64,000 nt of DNA, from contig OY986964.1 in NCBI GenBank assembly GCA_963920575.1, positions 15,799,460 through 15,863,459 of the forward strand, read 5' to 3'. Under the pieces are notes generated by a model. That model was not told where the DNA came from, did not search any database, and saw only the letters and a list, made by a program, of their open reading frames with translations. A program made the translations under genes and the position numbers. Shown here piece by piece: positions 10,901-22,900 of the stretch. Positions within the stretch are counted from its first letter, which is position 1. Each line of letters begins with the position of its first letter. The DNA comes from Narthecium ossifragum. Its lineage: Eukaryota > Streptophyta > Magnoliopsida > Dioscoreales > Nartheciaceae.

Positions 10901-13900
10901 CATCGGCCATAAACAGAGGAATTCTGGCACGATGGTGGGGGGAACAAGGAGCGGCTCGATGAGCTTGAGCAGGATGCGAAAGAAAGGCAAGCAGCCATGG
11001 TAGCAACTGACGAACGTCTTTGCGTGGTCGAAAATCGATTGACAAACATCGACGCGGCTGTGCAAGAGATATTGGTGATCTTGGCACGATGGTGGGGGGA
11101 ACCATGAGCGGCTTTATGCGCTTGAGCAGGATGCGGAAGAAAGGCAAGCAGCCATGGCAGTAACCGACGAACGTCTTTGCATGGTTGAAAATCGATTGAC
11201 AAACATCAACGCGGCCGTGCAAGAGATATTGCGACGTATGGATATCATGGCTGGAAGGATGGAAGGCTCACGCACTGAGAGCGGTGGACCGTCTTCACAT
11301 AAGCGGCTGTTCCTTAACAATGACGGTGTGGGATCGGAGGATGGTCTACAACATTTGAAGATGGATTTCCCAAGTTTCTCAGGAGGAGATCGATGGTATG
11401 GCTGAATAGGCCAGAGCAGTACTTTGAGATGCAGAGCACGCCAACAGATTAGCGAATCAGGGTGGCTTCCTTTCATCTGGAGGAGGAGCGAATCAATGGT
11501 GGAAGTCGCTGCAACGTAGACCTCGGATGATGAATTCTGTGATTACATGGGAGAATTTTATATGGGAAATCAAATCAAGATTTGGGAAAATAAATTACAT
11601 TAATTATGATGAGGCGCTATCACGGATCAAGCAATGGGGATCTCTTGAAGAATACTTAGATGAATTCGAGATCCTAGCTAATCAGGTTTCAGGTTGGCCG
11701 GAATCCGCATTAATTGGGGCCTTTCTAGAAGATCTACAGAGCGATATCGTAGCTGAAATACGTATGTTTTGTCCGACGTCGATGGCCAGAATGATGGAGA
11801 TGGCAAGGCTAGTCGACGAGAAGCTGCAGCAACAACAAGGGCGCCCCCGCATTGAGTTGAATCGGCCTATGCAGAGGAATAGACCGATCGCTAGATCAGG
11901 CGGGCGCGGAGGCCAAACCGCCACGACGATCGTGGTACCAAACCGGGGACGGTCAGTTGGGCCTTGGTGCCGGCTGGCTGATAAAGGGGTTGCAGGGGGA
12001 GAAGAACTAGCAGGGGAGAGGGGAGGAAGGAAGAAGGAAGAAAGAACCAGGGAGAAAGGAAGAGGAAGAGGGAGAGGAATCAGGAGAGATATTTAGAGAG
12101 CAAATGTTTTCATTCATCAATAATCCCTTCATACAAGACCTAAGGCTCTCTTATATAGGAGAGATAACATGACTTGACCAAAGTGGTTCAAGTCCAAATA
12201 CAACATGACTTGACCCAGACTAAGGGTTCAAGTCCAAAATACAACATGACTCGACCCGTATCCCAATCTGGATCTGATGTCCGCATCAATCCTCCCGGGG
12301 TGAAAAGAAACTCGACCCTGTCGAGTATAGGTGAAAAGCTGAGTCCGCCGATCACAGGTAATCATCCAACCATAGTGAGGGTGGTTGGATGACTCCCTGG
12401 CGCGCCTGTAGACATGGGTAATGGGCGGCGCCCATCTGGTGTCCCCACCAACTCTCCTGGGGGGGAAGAACTCGATGCGGTCGCGGGGGCAAAGGTGTGG
12501 CTCTGGTGGTACTCCAAGAGATCCGGGTCAAGCTGCAGCAACTCCTCACGGGTGATCCAGGTGGCATCACTGTCAGGACGCCCTCGCCAACGAACCAAGA
12601 AACGCTGAGTACCACCACTGCTGGTAGAAACTAGCTGCTCATCTAAAATAGCATCAACAAACTCTGATTGTGTGGGCGGCAATGGTAAAGGAGTAGGGTC
12701 TGGGACAGTGGGGTCAACTGGTGGAGGGAGGGGTGTAGTGAAAGGGTCATCAGGAATAATAGAAGGGTGATTGTAAGCAACGAGATCTTCAATATTAAAG
12801 GTGGAGCTAATACCATAATCAAGGGGGATGTCAATAATATAAGCATTCGTTCCGACCCTATGCAACACTTTGAAAGGTCCAGCGCTACGAGCCTGCAATT
12901 TATGAGAGGATCTAGGAGGGAAACGCTCTTGACGAATACGAATCATCACATAATCCCCAACATGAAATTCTTTAAAACGCCTACGGGAATCAGCATGTAA
13001 TTTATATTGAATGTTACTTGTGTGAATTCGTTTGTTGATCTCTTGATGCAAATCATGAATATGGCGTGCAAATGCATGTGCGGAGTCAGAAATTCTAACA
13101 TGGGGCGCCATGGGCAAAAGATCCAAAGGCTTTCTGGATTGGTAACCATGCACGACCTCAAAAGGGCTCATGCCAATAGACCTGTTAACGGAGCTGTTAT
13201 AGGCAAATTGGGCACGAGGAAGGATCACATCCCAGTTCCGAGCACAGTCACCCACCAGGCATCGCAGGAGGTTACCAAGGCTCCTATTGATGACTTCGGT
13301 TTGGCCATCCGTTTGGGGATGATATGCAGATGAAAACTTGAGTTTGGTGCCGACTAGATGCCACAGGGTTTTCCAAAAGTAACTTGTGAATCGGACATCC
13401 CGATCAGACACGATTGTTTTAGGAAGACCATAGAGCTTAACGATCTCATCAAAGTAAATGCGTGCAATCTTGGAAGCATCAGAAGTTTTGGTGCACGGGA
13501 TGAAGTGAGCCATTTTGGAAAAACGATCGACAACGACGAAAATGGAATCGTGCTTTTTGAAAGTGCGCGGGAGGCCAAGCACAAAATCCATACTAACGTC
13601 TTGCCATGGGCGATCAGGGACAGGAAGAGGAGTGTAGAGGCCCGTATTTTGTCGGCGATGTTTGGCTAGTTGGCAAGCACGACATTGACCGGTGATTTTG
13701 GAGACATCGCGTTTTAGTCCGGGCCAATAGAATTGGCGCTCAACTTCCGCAAGAGTCTTATCTCGGCCGAAATGGCCAGAAAGACCGCCGGCATGCACTT
13801 CCCAGATAAGGAAATCTCGCACGGAAGACTTGGGGATGCAAAGTTTGTTAGCCTTAAATAGATACCCATCCCGTAAGAAAAAATCATCAACCGCGGATCC

Positions 13901-16900
13901 ACGTCCATTCGTAAGGGTTTGAAAAGTTGCTTGAAAATCTGGACAAGAATCATAATCTTCTTTGAGTCGGTCAAATCCAGTGATTTTAGTACTCATTGCA
14001 GAAAGTACAGTGAGTCACCGACTCAACGCATCTGCAGCCTTGTTCGCGACGCCCGAACGGTGTTTCAAAACAAAGGTGTACTCTTGTAAGAATTCAACCC
14101 AGCGAGCACGTCGAGGGTTCAACTTCTTCTGGGAGTTGAGAAAACGCAGGGCCTCATGGTCGGAGTAGAGGACGAATTCGTATGGTAGTAGATAATGTCG
14201 CCAATACCGCAAAGCTTGAACCACAGCATAAAATTCCTTGTCGTAGGTGGAATATTTTTGTTTGGCATCATTGAGTTTCTCACTGAAAAATGCGACTGGA
14301 TGTCGTTCCTGACTTAGCACTCCACCAATACCGATGCCAGATGCATCACACTCTACTTCAAATGCCTTCGCAAAGTCTGGGAGGCGCATCACAGGGGCCT
14401 GCATCATTTTTTGTTTGATTTCATGAAAGGCCGCGGCGGCAGCTTTCGTCCAGTGGAACTCACGTAATTTGAGACAGTCTGTCAAGGGGGCCATGATGGT
14501 ACTGAACCCCTTGATGAAACGCCGATAGAAAGTGGCAAGTCCATGGAAGCTACGCACATCAGTGATAGTTTTTGGCTCAGGCCATTCAGTGATCGCTTTG
14601 ATTTTGTTGGGGTCAGCGGTTAATCCAGCGGAGGAGAAAATGTATCCCAAGAAATCTACACTAGTAGTGAGAAACGAACACTTCTTGAGATTGGCGTACA
14701 AGTTTTCCGTCCTCAAGACAGTACATACTTGTCGCAGATGGGTCAGATGTTGCTCCTTGGACTGACTGTAGATGAGAATATCATCAAAGTACACGACCAA
14801 GAATTTCCCCATGAAAGGACGGAGTACTTGAGTCATGACTCGCATGAAAGTACTTGGAGCATTTGATAGTCCAAAAGGCATCACGAGCCATTCGTACAAA
14901 CCATCCTTGGTCTTGAAGGCGGTTTTCCACTCATCCCCCTGGCGAACCCGAATTTGATGGTAGCCGCTTTTTAAGTCAATTTTGGAAAAAATGGTAGCGC
15001 ACACCATCATATCCAACATGTCATCCAACCTCGGGATGGGGAAACGATACCTGACCGTGATTTTATTAATGGCGCGACTATCCACGCACATTCGTCACGA
15101 TCCATCCTTCTTAGGTGTAAGGAGGGCTGGTACCGCACATGGACTCAAACTCTCACGAACAAACCCCTTGCGTAAGAGCTCGTTTACCTGTTGTTGTAAT
15201 TCAGCATGCTCAAAAGGGTTCATGCGATAATGTGGGAGATTTGGAAGGGTGGCTCCTGGAACTAAGTCGATAGCATGTTGGATGTCACGCATCGGTGGTG
15301 GGTGGTCAGGAAGGTCATCAGGAAAAACATCCTGAAACTCTGTAAGAATTGAGTGGACCTCTGGCGGCAGCTCGCCCCGGTTGTCTGGCGGGACCTCATT
15401 GGCAACTAAAGCAAAAATCACAGATTCATTCCGGACCTCCTTCTCAAACTCAGCTGGACTGATAATGTGGAGGCCCTTGCTCGTGGGAGGATTCTTACCT
15501 GCGGGCACGACCTTCGATGTACCCTTGACAGTTGTGGAGGGTTTCAAGGGGTTGAGTTTGATTTTTTTCCCTTCAAATGTGAAGGAACAAGAGTTGGATC
15601 GACCATAGATGGTAACATCAAGGTCGAATAACCAGGGTCGTCCTAAGATAAGATGCCCGACATCCATGGGAATTACATCACACCAGATGCGATCTGTATA
15701 AGATAGGATCTTTATTGGGACAAGGCACCTTTCTTTGATGGGAATGGAGGACGTGTCGACCCAAGAAACCTTATAAGGGAGCGGATGGGGAACAGGAGTC
15801 AAACCCAAACGGGAGACAGTGGTGGAAGAGATCGCATTTATACAGCTCCCACTATCGATGATAACCTTGCAGTCCTTCTCTCCACACTTAATGTAGGTGT
15901 GAAAGATAGCATTTCTGCGCCAGTCGTCACTTTCTTTTGGATGGGAAAGGGCACACCGAACCACGTTCACAGTAGGGTCGTGTGGTTCAATGTCACTAGA
16001 GTCAACCGGAAAAGGTGAGGAGCGGATGCAGCTAAGAGGTACAAAATCATCCTCGCAGTCTTCGTCAACAAGTTGGAGGGTCTCTAGGTTTGGTTCATAG
16101 ACTTGCTCCTCAAGATTTTGTAAGTTTCCAAGCCTATTTCGTCAATGAGGAGTGATTTGTTTGCGCAGTTGGCAGCAATGTGACCAAAACCTTGGCATTT
16201 GTAGCATTGAAGCTTGGGGGGCTGTCTGGGAGGGGCTCCTAGGACTCCTTTGCCTCTATTGTCTTGGCTAGAGGTGGCAGCAAAAGGTGTAGGTTTAGGA
16301 GTGGGAGATCCAACAATAGGTCTGGGTCGTGCAGGTTGAAAGTTGTTAGCTACCTGGCGTCGTGTGTACACAGACCTAGAGATTCGCTCATAGGTTTGCG
16401 CTACAGTGTAGGCGTGTTCAAGGGTAGTAACCTCTCGGAGGGCCAATTCCCTCTTCAAGTCATCATTGAGGCCTTGTCGAAATCGACTTAGGACCACTCG
16501 TTCATCCTCAACCACACCACTTCGCATCATGAACTCTTCGAATTGGGCGATGTACTCGGTGACTGATTGTCCTCCTTGGCGCAAGTTCGTCCATTGATTC
16601 AGAAGATCTCCATGGTAGGTGGAAGGCAAGTATTTGATTTTCAGTTTGTCCTTCATCTCTATCCAATCGGTTATAGGTGGCTGGTTGGTGCGGAGCAACA
16701 ATTGCTCGGTGTTGTGCCAGAAAAGTTTGGCTTGCCCGATGAGTTTCATTTTAGCGAATCGAACACGTCGGTTCTCAGATAGATTGTACCACTCAAAGAA
16801 GTGGTCCATCTCCTGAAGCCAATCAGAAAAGACCTTAGAGTCAAGGCGACCATCGAAGGTGGGGGCCTCAACTCGAATGCCCCGCATTACATCCTCATCG

Positions 16901-19900
16901 TGATCACGGACATCTCTAAACCCGGTCTCATGCCTACGGCCTCGACCATTGTGCTGGGGACCTAAGTCTCGATGATGTCGATGGGGTCGGGGATTGTTTT
17001 GTGGGAGATGTCCTAGGAATCCGGGACTTTCTCCATCAGTGTCTGTGCCCGCACTGCGGTGTGAGTGGTTGTCGTTGACACCACTTATTCGTTGGACGGA
17101 CACCTCAAGTGCGTCTATCCTAGCGTTAGTCCGAGCACTCTCCTGCCGAACTTGCCGGAGTTCAGCAGTTAAATCTTGAAGGTTCTTCATTAAAGATTCC
17201 ATTGTGGGGTCCATAGTCACGTGGTGTTGAGAATCAGATGTGAAACGACCACTACGAAGTTGCATGCAGATGTAGGGTGACTACAACTAATATGCAAATG
17301 ATTGTATGTGGACCTAAGGCATGAGGCAAGAGATCAACAGGAGTGAAATCCAAGTAAATCTCAATACAAATTTTAAACCAATTTCGGCAAAATTTCAATG
17401 TTGGGATTAAGTCACATAGATTTCAGGCTTGTAGAATTGGATTTCAAAAATTGCTAATAAACTCCACAATTAATATCAAAGTCCAATTAGTAGGGAGTAT
17501 TAGACATATATGGTAATTCAAAGCAATCATAAGTGGATTAGGCATATATAGCAAGCAGAGGAGGAAAATTTGTGGAATTATGCCCAACACAATAGAGAAT
17601 TGATGCTAAATTCAGAATTCACAAACTAGATCCATAGGAGTGACTAACCTGGTTCAGTCTGACTGACATAAGTAGTCTAACCTGATCCAAGTCTGCTTCA
17701 AGCTGAAGTGGGCTGAATTTGATCTGGTTGGGCTTAACCCGTTTGCTGGTCAAATGACTCTGACTGTTCCCGACAGCCCTTTTAGGCTGATTGGCCCGCT
17801 TGGCCTGACAGGCCTTTAACACTCCACCCCGATGCACACGATCGGGCGAAAGATCTCGGGCCGTCCCGAGGTCGGCGACGAGTGTTCCCGAGGGAGGCGC
17901 GGGGTTCTTCGAGGGCGGCGTCGAGGGTTCCCGAGGTGGGGGGGGTGGTGGGGAAGAAGGCGGCGCCGGAGAATGGGTCGGTGGACGGATCCAAAACGGA
18001 TCTGAGGAGAAGACGGCGGAGGTGGTGATGGTGGCGGGCGACGGTGACGGCGAAGGTGCTACTGCGATCTGGTGGGCGACGGCGACGGTTGAAGGCGACG
18101 GTTGAAGGCGACGGAGAACGGCGACGGTTGAAGGCGACGGAGAACGGCGACGGTTGATGGCGACGGTTGAGAACGGAGGTAGCAGGGGAGAGGGAGAGTA
18201 CCTCTCTCTTGCTCACTCACTCTCTCTCTCTTGCTGACTCTCTCAGGTACCTCTCTTGCTCACTCTCTCTCTCTTTCTGCGTCTCTCTCTCTCTCTCAAC
18301 CTCTCACTCTCTTTCTCACTCTCTCTCTGGTTTCCTTCGATCCGGGGATGCTTGGAGAACAGCGGTAGGGAGAATGGGTTCGGGTTTGCTTGTTGAGCAG
18401 TGGTAGGGGAAGGTGTGGACGGTGGACGGTGGCCGGTGGACGGTGGACGGTGGAGTTTGGGGCTGAGGAGAGGGGACTGAAAATGGGAGAAAAGGAGGGT
18501 CGGAGGTGGGGGAAAGAGAAGCACGTGAAGAGGAGGAGGCGACGGGGAGGAAGAAGAAGGGACTGAGACCAGCAATTTCCCCTTTTTTTTTTTTTTTTTT
18601 TTTCTTTTTCTCTCTTTTTTTTTTCTTTCTGTTCTGCTTCTTCTTCTTTCGATGCACAGAGAACTTCTTCTTTTTTTTTTTTTTTTTTTGGAGCTTTGTT
18701 AGCTCTCGTCCCCTACTGTGGGGTGGTGCTTCTGCTGCTGATGGCCATCCTCCCGAATTGGGCTAGGTCGTCATCCTCTTCGTCGTCGAAGTCGTAGTCG
18801 TCGACGTCAAGTTCGTCGGCTATGACCGGAACTAGGGTAGGGGCTGGGGTTTGAGAGATTCGCAGGTGGTGTTGTGGGGTGTACGGTCGGTGAGGGAAGA
18901 TGTGGGGTTGTTGAGGTCTTGGGGGAGGTGGTGGCGGTGGCTGCTGTCCCCGTGGTGGCGGTGGCAGCCGCTGGTGGGGAGGGTAAGGAAAGGTGATTGT
19001 AGAGGGTCGACTGCTTGAACCGGACATCAAGCAGCCAGCTCTGATACCAGTTTGGTGCCGGCTGGCTGATAAAGGGGTTGCAGGGGGAGAAGAACTAGCA
19101 GGGGAGAGGGGAGGTAGGAAGAAGGAAGAAAGAACCAGGGAGAAAGGAAGAGGAAGAGGGAGAGGAATCAGGAGAGAGATATTTAGAGAGCAAATGTTTT
19201 CATTCATCAATAATCCCTTCATACAAGACCTAAGGCTCTCTTATATAGGAGAGATAACATGACTTGACCAAAGTGGTTCAAGTCCAAATACAACATGACT
19301 TGACCCAGACTAAGGGTTCAAGTCCAAAATACAACATGACTCGACCCGTATCCCAATCTGGATCTGATGTCCGCATCAGGCCTCCTAGCCGACCATCACC
19401 CCGGGTCATAAGTGACAGAGACCGCATGCCTTCCTTGTCGAGCCAGATGAAGACGAAGGTGAGATAGGAGGACAAGAATCGTGTCACATGGAGCAATGCT
19501 GGGAGGACGATCAAGAAGAAGGGTCAGGGCAGTGAATGAGCATGGCGGACCAGCAATATCCCTAAATGCTTTGGCGGGTCACTCGGGACCCAAGACGATG
19601 CGTGTCAATGCTAGTTTGGGTAAGCATCAAATAACCGTCTTGATAGACAGTGGATCATCACATAACTTCATCAATGATAGGGTGGCAAACCGGTTGGGAT
19701 TGGCAGTCTTATAGTGACCCAGGTGGATGAGTTTGATGTGAAGGTAGCTAATGGAGAGAGACTAATGTGCAAGGAGAAGTTCCATTGTGTACCCATGCCG
19801 ATTCAAGGATATGAGTTTTAGGCAACCTTGTATTCTATTCCTTTGAAGGGTTTGGATGTTGTGCTCGGCATCGAGTGGCTGGAAAGATTGGGCCCCGTAA

Positions 19901-22900
19901 TTTGTGATTGGAAGGTGATGATTAAGAAGTTTCAGCAAGAAGGGAAGGAGTACATCATCACTGCAAGCAAAGCCAGCTTACCACGTCAAACTTCGAGCCA
20001 TGCCGCTGCCTACCGGGTGAGGGGTGAACTTTTTGCCCTTCACATTGAGCCGGTGTTGGAGGAGTTCGTGCAGAAGGTGCCGTTGGATGTTCGGGAGATC
20101 CTTGAGCAGTTCGTGGATGTATTGGCCGAGCTTACGGGATTGCCGCCAGAAAGGGAAGCTATACATCGAATTTCCTTGACTGAAGGACCTATGCTCGTGA
20201 ATGTGCGACCATACCGTTATGCTCATTATCAAAAAAAGAGATTGAGCTTTAGGTTGTAGAGATGCTGAGGATAGGGCTGATTCGACCGAGTATGAGTCCT
20301 TTTTCGTCTCCGGTACTGTTAGTGCGAAAGAAAGACGGTACATGGTGATTTTGTACTGACTACAAGAGCCTTAATGCTGTGACAATTAAGGATCGGTTCC
20401 CAATTTCGACGGTGGACATGATAGATGAACTGCATGGAGCGACGTACTTCTCAAAGTTAGATTTAAGAGCCGGCTACCATCAGATAAGAGTGCACCCTGA
20501 TGACATACACAAGAAAACATTTCATACTCATAGTGGCCATTATGAGTATGGGGTCATGCCGTTCAGGTTATGTAGCACCGTCCACCTTCTAGGCTGTCAT
20601 GAATAATTTATTTCGTCCATATCTCTGGAGAATTTTACTCGTTTTCTTTGACGACATCTTGATATAAAGCAGAGAATGGAGGCAGCATCTGAACCATCTC
20701 AGGTTAATTCTTGGACTTAGCTAACAATTTTTTTATAGAGCCATCAAAGTGTGTTTGCGAAGTAGGAGGTAGACTATTTGGGGCACATCATTTAACAGTC
20801 CGGGGTTTGTGCCGACCCGTAGAAAATTGCTACTATGCAACAATGGCCAACGCCCAAGAACGTTATGGAGTTGCGTGGGTTTTTGGGGCTCACTGGTTAT
20901 TACCGGAAGTTTGTTAAAGACTATGGAAAGATAGCGACGCCATTGATCGTATTAGTCAGGAATGGGCAGTTCCAATGGAATTCCGAGACAAGTATGACAT
21001 TTGAGGCGCTTAAAAATGCTATGTCCACAACCCCTGTCTTAGCTCTACCAAACTTCAATGAGGTTTTCACCGTCGAGATTGATGCGTCGGGCGAAGGCAT
21101 TTGTGCAGTTCTAATGCAAGCTGGACGGCCAATAGCTTACCTAAGCAAAGTGATAACACCAACAAAGCGGGCATGGTCGGCGTACGCGAAGGGGATGCTC
21201 ATGATCATAGAGGCAGTTAGGGTCTGGTGATCATATTTAATGGGGAGGTTTATCATACAGAAAGATCAGAAGAGCCTGAAGTTTTTTTAAGAGCAAAGGG
21301 TAGTCACGTCGGAGCAGCAAAAGTGTTTTTCTAAACTTTTGGGGTATGACTATGAGATTAGTTATCGCCCAAGCAAGGAAAACGCTGCCGCCGATGCACT
21401 ATCACGAAGGCAATGCGAGTCAGAGTTGAATGCTATTACTTATCCGGTGTCACCCATTTGGTATGAACTACAAAAAGCAAATCAAAACAATAAATATGTG
21501 TGAGCTTCACCAACAAATAGAGAGGCATTAGGCAGTAGATCACGCGGAGAAAGGCACGTCCACGCAGGGAGCGGAAGAAACATTTCCGTCGACGAGACTC
21601 GGTGGGGCGTACGGCGCGAGGGAAGGGTTGCGGCTGGTGAGCAGGTCACCGAGAACTGGCGACGATGATTGAGATATTCGGCATGACATGGTGTTCTATC
21701 GAGGTCGAGGCGTGGTACCTCCGAACTCAGAAATAATTTCTCAAATCTTACAGGAGTTCCATAGCACTCCAATGGGTGGAGCAAATTTTCTACCGGGATG
21801 GGATGCGTCGTGATATCAACAATTTCGTTGCTTTTTGCGATGTGTGCCAGAGAAATAAGCATGAGTTGCATAGCCCAACATGATTAATCCAGCCATTGCC
21901 CGTTCTGAATAGAGTTTGGGAAGATATATCCATGGATTTTATAGAAGGTTTTTCAAGTTCAGCTGGGGTGGAGGTAATCATGGTGGTTGTGGATTGCCTA
22001 ACAAAGTACACGCATTTTATAGGACTCGCACATCCATACACAGCATCAAAAGTTGTTGCCACCTTTGTTCAGCAAATTGTTAAATTACATGGTGTGCCCA
22101 GTTCCATCGTTAGTGATAGGGATCCTGTTTTTCTGAGTAGATTTTGACAAGAATTCTTCCATATGCAAGATACATAGTTGAAGATGAGTTCTGCTTATCA
22201 CCCCCAAACAGATGGCCAGACAGAGGTGATCAACTGATGTCTAGAACAATATTTGCGGAGGTAATCATGGTGGTTGTGGATCGCCTAACAAAGTACGTGC
22301 ATTTTATAGGACTGGCATATCCATAGACAGCATCAAAAGTCGCTGCCGCCTTTGTTCAGCAAATTGTTAAATTACATGCCGTGTCCAGTTCCATCGTCAG
22401 TGATGGGGATCCTGTTTTTCTGAGTAGATTCTGGCAGGAATTCTTCCATATACAAGGTACACAGTTGAAGATGAGTTCTGCTTATCACCCCCAAACAGAT
22501 GGCCAGACTGAGGTGATCAACAGATGTCTAGAACAATATTTGCGTTGTTTCGCATGTCAAACTCCAAAAAGATGGGCACAGTTCCTTCCATGGGCCGAGT
22601 ACTAGTATAATTCCACGTACCATGGATCCACCGGGATGACTCCTTTCGAAGCTTTGTATGGCCGCGTTCCTCCTTCAATACAAAACTATTTGGCAGGGAT
22701 GTCTCTTGTTGTCGAGGTAGATAGAGGGTTGTTAGACAGGGATGAGATCATCCGTCGGTTGAAGAGGAACCTGCATGAGTTTATTAATAGAACCAAACAG
22801 ATAGCAGATGCAAAGAGGCGAGATGTGGAGTTCGAAGTGGGAGATTGGGTGTATCTGAGGCTTCAACCTTATCGTCAGAATTCTGTATTTTGGTGAGGTC

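Larger units (their letters stand above)
11965..19378 (-). mobile_element. Element E: young CRM/Galadriel-like chromovirus, TSD GGCCT
   Basis: A 7414-base minus-strand element flanked by GGCCT at 11960-11964 and 19379-19383. LTRs are 324 and 326 bases and differ by one substitution and one 2-base indel. Order on the minus strand: LTR, primer site, leader with a small ORF, gag, protease, RT, RNase H, integrase with a chromodomain, LTR. RT motifs ([36 protein letters not shown]) are CRM-like; the short LTRs leave the clade open. It sits inside gag of D, inside intron 2 of the TLDc gene, antisense to the gene. Confidence 0.95.
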
